The notes beneath the pieces were generated by a model. That model searched no databases. It was given only the letters and a program-made list of their open reading frames with translations, and had not been told where the DNA came from. From positions 50,812 through 114,811 of the forward strand of contig JAHJHI010000033.1 of assembly GCA_018824085.1 (NCBI GenBank): a stretch of 64,000 nt of DNA. Direction: 5' to 3'. Both the position numbers and the translations under genes were made by a program. Shown in pieces: positions 27,523-36,484 of this stretch. Numbering within the stretch: the stretch's first letter is position 1; every line of letters starts with the position of its first letter. The stretch comes from Gammaproteobacteria bacterium (GTDB taxonomy: Bacteria; Pseudomonadota; Gammaproteobacteria; Burkholderiales; Rhodocyclaceae).

Positions 27523-28494
27523 ATGTCACACATCCATAGCGCTGTGGAAATCGATCACGATCTGGCGGGCCGACTGGATTCCGTTTGGGGAGATCCCGCT
27601 GTCTGGGTCGAGAATGGCCTGCAATGGACCCATGTCCAAGCCGTCAGTGACCGTATGCACGAGCAGATTACCGGCGACGCATCGATTACGCCCCTGGAAT
27701 GGTTTTTTGCCGTCGTGGGGGCCCATCGGCCCTTGCCGCTTCGGCGTGTGCTGGTCCTGGGGTGCGGCCAGGGCCATGTCGAACGGCAGGTCGCCAGATT
27801 CGGATGGTCCGGGGAGATCGTGGCGATCGACCTGTCTGCGAAAGTGCTGGAGGTCGCACGCGCAAACGCCCAGGCAGCGGGGGCGCAGGTCCGGTACATC
27901 CAGGCCGACATGAACTGCCTGCCGGTGGGGCAGCAGGGTTTCGAACGCGGCAGCTTCGACGCCGTGCTGGGTGTGTCCAGCGTGCACCACTGCGCCGATC
28001 TGGAGAACCTTTACGCGAGCGTGGCGGCGCTGTTGGCGCCTGCCGGCTGGTTCTACCTGGACGAGTATGTGGGCCCCGACCGCTTCCAGTACCCGAACCA
28101 ACAGGTGCGTTTCATGAATCAGTTGCTGGACCTGCTCCCCGAGCGGCTCCGCACGACGTTCGACGGACGGCTCAAAGGCAATCTCTGGCGGCCTTCGGTG
28201 GAAGAGGTCGTCGCCGTGGACCCCAGTGAAGCGGTGCGCTCATCGGCGTTGTTGCCTCTGCTTGACCGCTACTTTGAGGTTCATGAGCATCGACTGTACG
28301 GTGGCGCGCTGTTGCGCGTGGTGCTGGCAGACATCGCGCAGAACTTCCGGGATGCCGCCGCCGAGCCCTATCTGCACGGCCTGTTGCAGGCCGAGGAAGA
28401 CCTGTTCCGATCAGGACGCCTGCAGCGCGACCTTGCTTGCGTCATTGCCCGCGTGCCGACCGCAGCCAGCCAGCCATCCACGATGGATCGTTGA
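27523..28494 (+). CDS. SAM-dependent methyltransferase
   Basis: A 323-residue class I methyltransferase with a strong motif I (VLVLGCGQGHVERQVARFG), motif II (IVAIDLSAKVLEVARANAQ) and YIQADMNCLPVG as motif III. VLGVSSVHHCADLENLYASV marks the small-molecule/type 11 group. The C-terminal third (LDRYFEVHEHRLYGGALLRV) is an added helical part. The ATG at 27523 was chosen over an upstream extension because homologous sequence starts there; no strong Shine-Dalgarno sequence is visible. Its last 53 bases overlap the 3' end of the minus-strand methyltransferase gene. Confidence 0.8.
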   Translation: MSHIHSAVEIDHDLAGRLDSVWGDPAVWVENGLQWTHVQAVSDRMHEQITGDASITPLEWFFAVVGAHRPLPLRRVLVLGCGQGHVERQVARFGWSGEIVAIDLSAKVLEVARANAQAAGAQVRYIQADMNCLPVGQQGFERGSFDAVLGVSSVHHCADLENLYASVAALLAPAGWFYLDEYVGPDRFQYPNQQVRFMNQLLDLLPERLRTTFDGRLKGNLWRPSVEEVVAVDPSEAVRSSALLPLLDRYFEVHEHRLYGGALLRVVLADIAQNFRDAAAEPYLHGLLQAEEDLFRSGRLQRDLACVIARVPTAASQPSTMDR

Positions 28495-29287
28495 GGCCGA
28501 GCGAAAACATGCTGTCGGGCGCGGCTACGGCTTGGTCAGGGGGCAGCGGCGCGTAGGTTTGATGGATCAGTGGCAGGCGATCGCGCAGCACCCGGCTCGA
28601 CGGGTCGAGTCCGGTCACGACGGTCAGGCCCGTGGGCGCGGTCGGCAAGGTCACGATCTGCAGATCGGGACGCAGGCTCCGGAGGCAAGGCACGATCTTC
28701 CAGGCGTCACCGGTGTAGAAGCCGGTACGGTGCTCCCGCGTCGCGGTGGCGCAATCGAGTGGCACGGTGTCGTGCAACAGCAGCACGGCGCCAGCGGCCG
28801 CGTAGCGCTCGGCTGCGACGAAGTCGTCGAGCACCGCCTCGAAGTGATGGTCTCCGTCGATGAATGCGAGGTCAAAGCCGCCGGATTCAAGCCCGCTGTC
28901 TTCGGGCACCGCGGCGAAAAAGGCGGCGCTGGTCCGGTGGTACATGCGTGCGACGCCCCGGCAGCGCTGCAGCGGGTCGCCAATGGGCGCCGGATCCACG
29001 CCCACGACCCGGGTCGACGGCAAAGCCAGCGCCAGGGACTCGCCTTTTTCGACGCCGATTTCCAGATACAGCCCTGGAGCGAGATGCGCGTGGAACCATG
29101 CAAGCCAGAACCGGTAGTCGGGTCCCGGCCAACGCAGACGCGCAAGTGCGACATGCACGCCCGGCAGATTGGCTTCCCTGGCAAGCGCATCCCGCAGGCA
29201 GTCCCGGGCCGCAGCTGTCTGCCCCTGGGCCATGAAGCGGCGAAATTGCCGCAGGGCCTTTTCTTCCAATGGATGACGGACACTCAT
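28442..29287 (-). CDS. SAM-dependent methyltransferase, last gene of the glycosyltransferase operon
   Basis: A 281-residue protein with an N-terminal helical part (MAQGQTAAARDCLRDALARE, TPR-like) followed by a class I methyltransferase: LYLEIGVEKGESLALALP is motif I, RVVGVDPAPIG motif II and FDLAFIDGDHHFEAVLDDF the catalytic-region strand. The FIDGDH motif is typical of cephalosporin-hydroxylase-like and macrocin-O-methyltransferase-like glycan enzymes. The ATG overlaps the stop of the giant glycosyltransferase gene by four bases, so it is translationally coupled to it. Its 3' end overlaps the convergent gene. Confidence 0.82.
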   Translation of the reverse strand: MSVRHPLEEKALRQFRRFMAQGQTAAARDCLRDALAREANLPGVHVALARLRWPGPDYRFWLAWFHAHLAPGLYLEIGVEKGESLALALPSTRVVGVDPAPIGDPLQRCRGVARMYHRTSAAFFAAVPEDSGLESGGFDLAFIDGDHHFEAVLDDFVAAERYAAAGAVLLLHDTVPLDCATATREHRTGFYTGDAWKIVPCLRSLRPDLQIVTLPTAPTGLTVVTGLDPSSRVLRDRLPLIHQTYAPLPPDQAVAAPDSMFSLGLNDPSWMAGWLRSARGQ

Positions 29288-32200
29288 CGCGACGCCGTTG
29301 ACGGTGCCGTCAGCGCGCCGCGCAACGCATGACCGAAGCGTTCAGGATCATAGCGGGCGTCGCATTGCTCCCATGCCGCGCGTCGTTGCCTTGTCCACAA
29401 GTCGTCGTTCCGCAGCAGGCGTGCAATGCCACGGGCGAATGTTCCGGCGTCGCGCGCTGACTGAATGTCGATGCCTTCACGCCAGTCCAGCTGCCGCACC
29501 AGCACGGCGGACGCCACCACCGGCAAGCCCTGGGCGGCGGCCTCGATCACCTTGGCCGGAACGCCTCCGGCGAATCGCACCGGCGCAACGAAGACACGGG
29601 CGCTGTCGTACATCCGCTCCAGACTTTCCTGCGGGCCAAGCAAACGCACATCCTCGCCGGCAAGTGCGCTCACGCTGGCCGAGCGGTTGATGCCCACAAC
29701 CGACAGGACCGGCGGTTGCGGCAACAGCGTACGCAACAGGGGCATTACGTGCTCGATGAACCAGACCAGGCCGTCTTCGTTCGGCGTGCCGGGGTGCAAG
29801 GCGCCGACGAACAGCAACCCGCTGCGCTGCTGCAGGCCCGGCGCCGAGCGGCGGGAAGCGATGGCATGGCTCAGAATCGTGACGGGGTGGCCAGCGGCAC
29901 GGAACAGGCCGGCATCGCGCTCCGAAACAACGAACACCTGATCAGCGCCCCGGGCCAGTCCGAGCTCCGCGGCGAGCCGTGCTTGCGCCGCGGCCCTCGA
30001 CATGGGGCGGCCCTTGACGGCCGCCTCCGCGATTTCGCGCAGCGCGAACAAGGCCTCTGCGTCATAGACCAGGCGCATGCCCGCAAAAAGGTCGGGGCTG
30101 CGCTGGCGCAATGGCAACAGTGCCTGCAGGTTGGGCGGACGGCTGACCACAAGTACGTCATACACGCCCCTGCGCTGCTCGAGAAAGGCTTCAAGCCGGC
30201 CCATGCCGTGACCCAGCATCACCTCGGTACTTGGCGGCAGTGACGCGTACACCTCCCGCCAGTCATCTTCCGCCTGCCACAGCGGAAAGAAGGTGACCGG
30301 CCAGTCGCGCAGCGACTGCAACATCAGGCGGGCACGCGGCAAGCCACCGCCCTTGACCATGTGAGGCACTTCGTTGTCGATGATCAGAACGCGCGGGCGC
30401 CGCGGATGGTCTTCGGGCGAACGCCAGCGGTCCCCATGCAGCGGCTGCGGACCGGGCGGCGGCAGATTCTTCAGCCACGCGCCGTGACGTGCCAGGAAAC
30501 GCTGCTGGTTGTCGCGCATCTGGCGCGGTGCTTCGTCGCCAGCAGCGCTCCCCCACTCCAGGTGCTCCACCAGCACCGCCGGTTCATACACCACGCGGAA
30601 TCCGGCCCGCCAGACACGCAGGCAAAAATCCGTGTCCTCGTAATAGGCCGGTGCGAAGGTTTCGTCGAAGCCACCGAGCATGCGCCATAGCGGCGTGCGC
30701 ACCGCCAGGAACACGCCGGACACGTAGTCGGTGGCGCGGCTGGACATCGCAGCCGGACAGAACGGGTCTTCGTTGCGGCCAATGCCCAGCGCTGAACCGT
30801 CACCGAATATCATGTTGCCGGCCTCCTGAAGGCCGCCACCGGTCAGCACGATGCGGCCTCCCAGCGCTCCGATGGCCGGCTCGGCGTCGAGCCTGGCGAG
30901 GGCAGCCGCCAGGGCGCCTTGCTGCAGGATGGCATCGCTGTTGAGAAACACCAGATGGCGCCCCCGGGCCAGCGCCGCGGCTTGATTGGCGGCAAGCAGG
31001 AAGCCCGTGTTCCGGGTGTTGGACACGATGCGCGCGCCACGCACGCGTTGCAGCAGCGACGCTGTTTCATCGCTGGACGCGTTGTCCACGATGAGGGTCT
31101 CGAACGTCGCCCCGCGCTGGTCTGCCAGCGCCTGCAGCGTTTTGCGTGTCAGTCCGGCCTGATTGTAGAGGACCACGATCACCGACAGGTCCGGCGTCGC
31201 GCCGGCCGGTGCTTCCGGCAGGTCCAGGCTGGCCGGTTTGTCCAGCCACACATGCAGCGCGCGCCGCGCCCACGCGCGAACCTGCTCCTTCGGGTCGTCG
31301 CCGGTTGCGGCCGCCGGCAGGTGGCCGAGAAAGCGCTCGCACTCACGTTCGATCTGGCGCGCCACCCGGCGTCCATCCACCAGCGGCGAAGCCGACATGC
31401 GCCCGCGCAGCTCGGTGCGATGGCGCTTGAGCGCCTCGACGTCGCGGGCGAGCGCCGTGGCGATCGCAACGCAGGAGGCGCTGTCGTCGGCCACCCATTC
31501 CTCCAGACCGAGTGCCGCAAGGAGCGAAAGCGCCTGACGAGCGCCCGCCCACCCGCCTGCCCGACTGACCACCGGCACGCCCATCCACAAGGGATCGAGC
31601 AGGCTCAACCCGCCGTTGCCGGGGAAACTGTCGAGCACCAGATCAACCTGCCCGAACCAGCGCAACAGGCCCTCATAGCTTCGAGGAGGGTCGAAAGCCA
31701 CGCGCGAATCTGCAACGCCGTTGGCGCGCAGCACGGCCAGAATGTGCTCGCGCTGCGGCCAGTCGCCCGCCATCTCGCCGATGAAGCGGATCCGTGATCG
31801 CGGCGTGGCGACCACCACCCGGGCCCATGTTTCGAGGCTTGTCCGGGTCAGGCGCAGCCCGCGCGCGGTGACGCCGAACGTGACACAGCCATTGCGCAGG
31901 GCAGGCGGCGGCAACGGGTCCGGCGCATGCACCGGCGGGTCCCAGCACCACTGGCCACCGTCGATTCGCCACAACGCTTCTTCATGGTGAACATCGTGCG
32001 CGACCGGCACCGCATTCGCGTCGGTCAGCAGGGCGTCGAACAGCCCCCCGGCCGTGCCCCAGCAGCCGAGCCAGCCCACCTGCAGGGGAGCCAGGCGGCG
32101 CGCATAGGCTTCCAGCAGGTCGAGCTGACCTTCAAACGGATGCAGCCCCCCCGCATCGATGACCACGTCGATACGATTGGCCGCACACGATGCGGCCAGG

Positions 32201-34491
32201 GTTTCCAGGTCCAGCGACGCGCTGTGGATGTGCGACGGCAGCAATGGCAGGGGCCTGTTGCTGAAGACGAAAACCTCCGTCTGTTCCGGATCGTGGTTCG
32301 CCAGCACGCGGCGCAGCAGGCTCTGATGCAGCTGGCCCGCAACGTAGGCGATCCGCAGGCGTGCCCCGGGCCTGTACGGCGGGCCCGGACGGTTCGTCCT
32401 GTTCAGGCCGACCCGCAGTTTGAGCGTCCGGTACCAATCACGTGCGGCCAGTGCAAGCTCGCTCGGGGCAGACGCGTCAGACAGCGAGGTGCTGTAGAGC
32501 GCAGCGGTTGCAATCCACGGGTCGAGCGGGAATTCCTGGCTCGCAGCGGCGGTCAGGCCGTCCAGGCAGGCATGGCCGTGGCGGGCGACGGCATCGGCCA
32601 GCCCATTGCGCAAGGCGGCCTGTCGCTCCGGTGGCGGCAGCAGTCCGAGGGCCGCGCGCGCGCGCGGCGTGCCCAGTCCGACGAGGCGCACCAGCACACG
32701 CGCGGCGTCCCCGTTGCCTTGCTGCTCAACCAACAACCGACGACAAAGGTCCAGCGCGCGGGCCTGGCCGTCCGGCACCTGATGACACCCTTCGGCAAGC
32801 AGCCGGCACTTCATCAGCAGGGCTGCCGTATTGGCGGAGAGCCGGCCCGACAGCTCGTCAACCGCTGCAAGGCCCCGGGTGAATTCGCCTGCGCGCAGAT
32901 ACGCCTCTGCCAGTTCCAGCATGGGCACCGGGTCGCCGGGAGCCAGCGCCCGTGCGCGCAGGAACGCAATCTGTGCCTGACCGAAGCGGTTGTCCGCAAG
33001 CAGTATCCAGCCAAGTTGACGCAGGCTGTCGAGCCGGTCGGGCTGCAGATGCAGGGCTGCTTCGATGGCGGTTTCGGCCTCGCCCAGCCGGCGCTGGCGG
33101 TAGCGCACTTCGGCCAGCGCGCGCCAGGCATCGGCATTCTGTGCGTCCTGCGCCACGGCAGACTGCGCGAATGCGTCAGCATTGGCCAGGTCATTGGCGG
33201 CAGCAAATACAAATGCCGCCTGGATCCTTGCCGCCGGATCTCCCGGAATCTGCTCCAGCAAGTGCCTTGCGGCGTCCCGCGCCGCCAACAGGTCGCCTTG
33301 TTCGAGCGCTACCCAGCCCAACGCGCGCAGCGCTTCGGTATTGCCGGCATCCAGCCGCAAGGCACGTGCGAGCGCGCGTCGCGCAAGCGCACGGTTGCCA
33401 CGCTGAAGATGGGCCACGGCCAACAGGCGCCAGAGCTCGCTTTCGCCGGGCTCCGCACGCAGCAGCGAAAGCAGCTGTCTGCGCGCGGACTGGTGCTGCT
33501 TCAGATCAAGCAGCACCTGCGCCATCAACGCCCGTGCGGGTGTGGACGCCGGCTGCTGGCGCAGCACCTGCTGCAATAGCCAGAGCGCCGGTTCGGCCTG
33601 TCCCCAGGCCGACTGTATCTGCGCGCGGCGCAACAGCGCGCCCACGTTCGTCATGTCCCTCTGCTGGACTTCGTTGAAGCTCTTGTCCGCCGCTTGCAGG
33701 TCACCCGAGCGGTGCTGCAGCACGCCCAGCAGGTACCAGGCGTCGGGCCGTTCCGGATGGGCCTCGGTCTGGGCACGCGCCAGCGCAATGGCCTCCCGGA
33801 AGCGGCCCTGGCCCCATTCATGGCAGGCGAGTTCCGTCATCAACTCAGCGTCGCCAGGCAGTCGGGCCAGGCCCTGACCGAGCGCTGTTCCGGCGAGTTC
33901 GGGTTGATTCAGGGCCATCCGGCACTGCGCGAGGTGCAGGTGCAGCGCGCGCTGCTCCGGCGCGTCATGCGGGAAGGCTGCAATGGCTTCTTCATGCAGG
34001 AGCGCAGCCTCGGACACATTGCCGAGCCGCTGCTGCAACCATCCCGACTGCATCACCCGCTGCGGCCGGCGTGACATCTGCAGCGCCCGCCGGGCCCATG
34101 CCAGCGCCTCGGGCAACTGTTCAAGATCGTTCAACAGCCAGGCCAGCGTAAAGGCAGCCTCGTCAAGGCTGGCGTCCAGCAGGCAGGCGCGGCGCAGGGC
34201 CTCGACAGCCATCGCGGTGCTGCCGCGTCGCTGGTGGAACAGGCCCGCATACCAGTGCAACGGGGCATAGCCGGGTGCGCGCGCCAGCGCCGGCAGCAGC
34301 ACGTCCCCGGCTGCGTCGAGCTGGCCCGCATCGAGCAGAAAGTAGCCCAGCGCGGCTGCAGCCGGGGATGAGCCGCTGGCTTCGACCGCTTGCCGAGCCA
34401 GCTGTCGGGCCATTTCCTTGTCGCCGGCATCGAAGCTCCGCCAGGCCTGACTGAGCAGATTCGTGGGGTTTTCCGCCACGTTGTTGCTCAA
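29284..34491 (-). CDS. Giant TPR protein with three glycosyltransferase domains (GT41-GT2-GT4)
   Basis: This 1735-residue protein appears to be a multifunctional glycosyltransferase. Residues about 10-600 are a long TPR superhelix (for example ALRALGWVALEQGDLLAARD). Residues about 708-1060 resemble O-GlcNAc-transferase/SPINDLY (GT41): RLAPLQVGWLGCWGTAGG, then DLVLDSFPGNGGLSLLDPLW and MGVPVVSRAGGWAGARQALS. Residues about 1097-1310 are a GT2 domain (DLSVIVVLYNQAGLTRKTLQ, IVDNASSDETASLL, YYEDTDFCLRVWRAGFRVVY). Residues about 1365-1735 are a GT4/GT1-like domain (RVLIIDNEVPHMVKGGGLPR, VFVAPVRFAGGVPAKVIEAA). No signal peptide is present, so it acts in the cytoplasm. It overlaps both neighbours by four bases. 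The GT41 part lacks some residues usual for UDP binding. The acceptor may be a protein bound by the TPRs or a growing glycan. Confidence 0.88.
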   Translation of the reverse strand: MSNNVAENPTNLLSQAWRSFDAGDKEMARQLARQAVEASGSSPAAAALGYFLLDAGQLDAAGDVLLPALARAPGYAPLHWYAGLFHQRRGSTAMAVEALRRACLLDASLDEAAFTLAWLLNDLEQLPEALAWARRALQMSRRPQRVMQSGWLQQRLGNVSEAALLHEEAIAAFPHDAPEQRALHLHLAQCRMALNQPELAGTALGQGLARLPGDAELMTELACHEWGQGRFREAIALARAQTEAHPERPDAWYLLGVLQHRSGDLQAADKSFNEVQQRDMTNVGALLRRAQIQSAWGQAEPALWLLQQVLRQQPASTPARALMAQVLLDLKQHQSARRQLLSLLRAEPGESELWRLLAVAHLQRGNRALARRALARALRLDAGNTEALRALGWVALEQGDLLAARDAARHLLEQIPGDPAARIQAAFVFAAANDLANADAFAQSAVAQDAQNADAWRALAEVRYRQRRLGEAETAIEAALHLQPDRLDSLRQLGWILLADNRFGQAQIAFLRARALAPGDPVPMLELAEAYLRAGEFTRGLAAVDELSGRLSANTAALLMKCRLLAEGCHQVPDGQARALDLCRRLLVEQQGNGDAARVLVRLVGLGTPRARAALGLLPPPERQAALRNGLADAVARHGHACLDGLTAAASQEFPLDPWIATAALYSTSLSDASAPSELALAARDWYRTLKLRVGLNRTNRPGPPYRPGARLRIAYVAGQLHQSLLRRVLANHDPEQTEVFVFSNRPLPLLPSHIHSASLDLETLAASCAANRIDVVIDAGGLHPFEGQLDLLEAYARRLAPLQVGWLGCWGTAGGLFDALLTDANAVPVAHDVHHEEALWRIDGGQWCWDPPVHAPDPLPPPALRNGCVTFGVTARGLRLTRTSLETWARVVVATPRSRIRFIGEMAGDWPQREHILAVLRANGVADSRVAFDPPRSYEGLLRWFGQVDLVLDSFPGNGGLSLLDPLWMGVPVVSRAGGWAGARQALSLLAALGLEEWVADDSASCVAIATALARDVEALKRHRTELRGRMSASPLVDGRRVARQIERECERFLGHLPAAATGDDPKEQVRAWARRALHVWLDKPASLDLPEAPAGATPDLSVIVVLYNQAGLTRKTLQALADQRGATFETLIVDNASSDETASLLQRVRGARIVSNTRNTGFLLAANQAAALARGRHLVFLNSDAILQQGALAAALARLDAEPAIGALGGRIVLTGGGLQEAGNMIFGDGSALGIGRNEDPFCPAAMSSRATDYVSGVFLAVRTPLWRMLGGFDETFAPAYYEDTDFCLRVWRAGFRVVYEPAVLVEHLEWGSAAGDEAPRQMRDNQQRFLARHGAWLKNLPPPGPQPLHGDRWRSPEDHPRRPRVLIIDNEVPHMVKGGGLPRARLMLQSLRDWPVTFFPLWQAEDDWREVYASLPPSTEVMLGHGMGRLEAFLEQRRGVYDVLVVSRPPNLQALLPLRQRSPDLFAGMRLVYDAEALFALREIAEAAVKGRPMSRAAAQARLAAELGLARGADQVFVVSERDAGLFRAAGHPVTILSHAIASRRSAPGLQQRSGLLFVGALHPGTPNEDGLVWFIEHVMPLLRTLLPQPPVLSVVGINRSASVSALAGEDVRLLGPQESLERMYDSARVFVAPVRFAGGVPAKVIEAAAQGLPVVASAVLVRQLDWREGIDIQSARDAGTFARGIARLLRNDDLWTRQRRAAWEQCDARYDPERFGHALRGALTAPSTASR

Positions 34492-36392
34492 GCGTGCTTA
34501 CCGCCGCCGGCCGCCGGAGGTCTTTCGCACACGACCGTGAACAGCGCCACCTCCCGGTTTTCAGCGGGCTGCTTCTGAGTGTGGTAGGTCACCTTGCAGT
34601 CGGTGAAACCGAGCAGGCCGAGTGCCGAAATGAAGAACTGCGGCGTGAATTGCCACCAAGTGTGGACCTGGTCTGCGCCGGTATGCGGCAGCAGCCTGCA
34701 CAAGGGCATGTCGCCCAGCGCCGGGTCGTACAGTTCGGTGACGACAACAGCCCGCCGGGTCCGTACCGCGACGCTCTGAAGCAGATCAAAGGGACGGCGA
34801 CAGTGCAGCAGCACCGCCGCCAGCACACCGATGTCAAAGGGACCGAAGTCTTGCCCGAGTTCATACGGATCTCCCTCGAACACCCTCACCTTCGAGCCGT
34901 TCTGCCGATGAACGTACCAGAACGAATTGCGTACTTTCTCTATCGTGCCGGTGAATTTCTCGCGCCAGCCCTGCGTATCGAAGCTTTCAAACGGCACGAC
35001 ATCCCACAGGTGCGACATCGACGGTTCCACGCACGTCACCGATGCACCCGCAGCCTCCATGTAGAAGGACAGAAATCCGCTCGCCGGACCAATCTCCAGC
35101 ACCGATTGTCCGGTGACACAGATCTCGCCCAGATAGTCGAAGGGGCTGGGGCGCAAATCCCAATCGCCGATCACCTCCTCGCCATCGGCCAGCGTGTACG
35201 AATGGTAAAAACCGCAGTCTTCACGACGCGGCGTGCGTGGCGGAACCTCCCTCAACGCGGGCGCGCGGGTCATGGACGCGGGCACCGGAGCGCTCGACGG
35301 TGCCCGACTGTCCACAGCGCCGCCGGCGTGACCGCGCGAGCTTTCGTCACCCCGCTCAAACTGGCTGGCGTGCATTGCCAGCAGACTCAGCAACTGCCCC
35401 ACGATGAGCGGCGTAGACAACACATGTGCCATGGCCTGACGGTGCGCGGCATCACGGTAAACTGCGCTGACCACCGGGTCGTATAGCTGCCGCAACGCGT
35501 GCGCCCAGTCGTCGATGGACGCTTCCGGGGCCAGCACCAGGCCACCATCGCCCACCAGCCGGGGCAGCGCGCCGCGGTTGCTGGCCAGCGCCGGCAGACC
35601 ATTGAGCTGGGCCTCGATCACGGTACGGCCGAACGATTCCTCCCATACCGAAGGAAAGAGCAGCACCCGCGAACGGGCGAATACCTCGCGCATGTCACGC
35701 ACCGGGCTGCACCATTCGATGTTTCCCAACTGCGCTGCCCTGCCAAGGCAGTAGGCACGCCAGTGCGGATCGATGTGCCAGCTTTCCATGACGAGAAACG
35801 GAAGCTCGGGACACGCCGCAGCCAGCGAGAACATTATCTCGACGCCCTTGATGGGAGTCGGATTGACAAACAGCACCTTGTCTCCCGTCCGGTCGGTCAC
35901 GCAGGACTCCGGCGCCACCACCGGCGGGGTCACCGCGCAATCGATGCCGTACAGCGAGCGCCAGCGTTGAGCGGTGAACGCCGAGTTGGCGAGGTAAAGC
36001 AGCGATGGGTCCGGAGCAAGATTTCCCGCGAGCTGGTGCGGCTCCACGTTGTGCAGATACACCGCCGTGGGGCGTCCGGACGAAAGGCTGGCCAGAACCA
36101 TCGGCGCCAGCGCCGTACCGCTTTGAACGACGACAACATCGGCCCCCCACGCAGCGGCGGCCATCGGCAGTGCCTGTTCGGGAGAATCGGCGCGCAGGAC
36201 GAGATAACCCAGACTTTCGTCACCGCTGGCTGGCTGACCGGGATCGATCTTGCCGCCGGTGAGGCGGCCACACAGGACAGCTGCGTCAGCGCCTACGGCC
36301 TTGATGGCCAGGCAAAGATCGTGGGTGGTGGTCTGCAGGCCTCCGGTGACGTCGGGCAGATGGGCATAGTTGGAGACGAACAGGACGCGCAT
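34488..36392 (-). CDS. GT4 glycosyltransferase fused to a methyltransferase domain
   Basis: A 634-residue cytoplasmic protein. Residues about 1-340 are a GT4-type glycosyltransferase (MRVLFVSNYAHLPDVTGGLQ, VLFVNPTPIKGVEIMFSLAA, VLLFPSVWEESFGRTVIEAQ, NGLPALASNRGALPRLVG). A Pro/Ala/Arg-rich linker (about 345-395) follows. Residues about 400-620 are a class I methyltransferase (SVLEIGPASGFLSFYMEAAG, VTCVEPSMSHLWDVVPFES, FGPFDIGVLAAVLLHCRRPF). A single chain could add a sugar and methylate it or a terminal residue. It is the first gene of the leftward unit, and its stop overlaps the start of the giant glycosyltransferase gene. Confidence 0.87.
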   Translation of the reverse strand: MRVLFVSNYAHLPDVTGGLQTTTHDLCLAIKAVGADAAVLCGRLTGGKIDPGQPASGDESLGYLVLRADSPEQALPMAAAAWGADVVVVQSGTALAPMVLASLSSGRPTAVYLHNVEPHQLAGNLAPDPSLLYLANSAFTAQRWRSLYGIDCAVTPPVVAPESCVTDRTGDKVLFVNPTPIKGVEIMFSLAAACPELPFLVMESWHIDPHWRAYCLGRAAQLGNIEWCSPVRDMREVFARSRVLLFPSVWEESFGRTVIEAQLNGLPALASNRGALPRLVGDGGLVLAPEASIDDWAHALRQLYDPVVSAVYRDAAHRQAMAHVLSTPLIVGQLLSLLAMHASQFERGDESSRGHAGGAVDSRAPSSAPVPASMTRAPALREVPPRTPRREDCGFYHSYTLADGEEVIGDWDLRPSPFDYLGEICVTGQSVLEIGPASGFLSFYMEAAGASVTCVEPSMSHLWDVVPFESFDTQGWREKFTGTIEKVRNSFWYVHRQNGSKVRVFEGDPYELGQDFGPFDIGVLAAVLLHCRRPFDLLQSVAVRTRRAVVVTELYDPALGDMPLCRLLPHTGADQVHTWWQFTPQFFISALGLLGFTDCKVTYHTQKQPAENREVALFTVVCERPPAAGGGKHA

Positions 36393-36484
36393 GGCCTACC
36401 AGTATTGTTATCGGCGGAAGTGTCGCCCGGGACGACGACCCGGATCGGCGCCCTCCCGCCGGCCACTCCCGACCTGCGTGGTGC

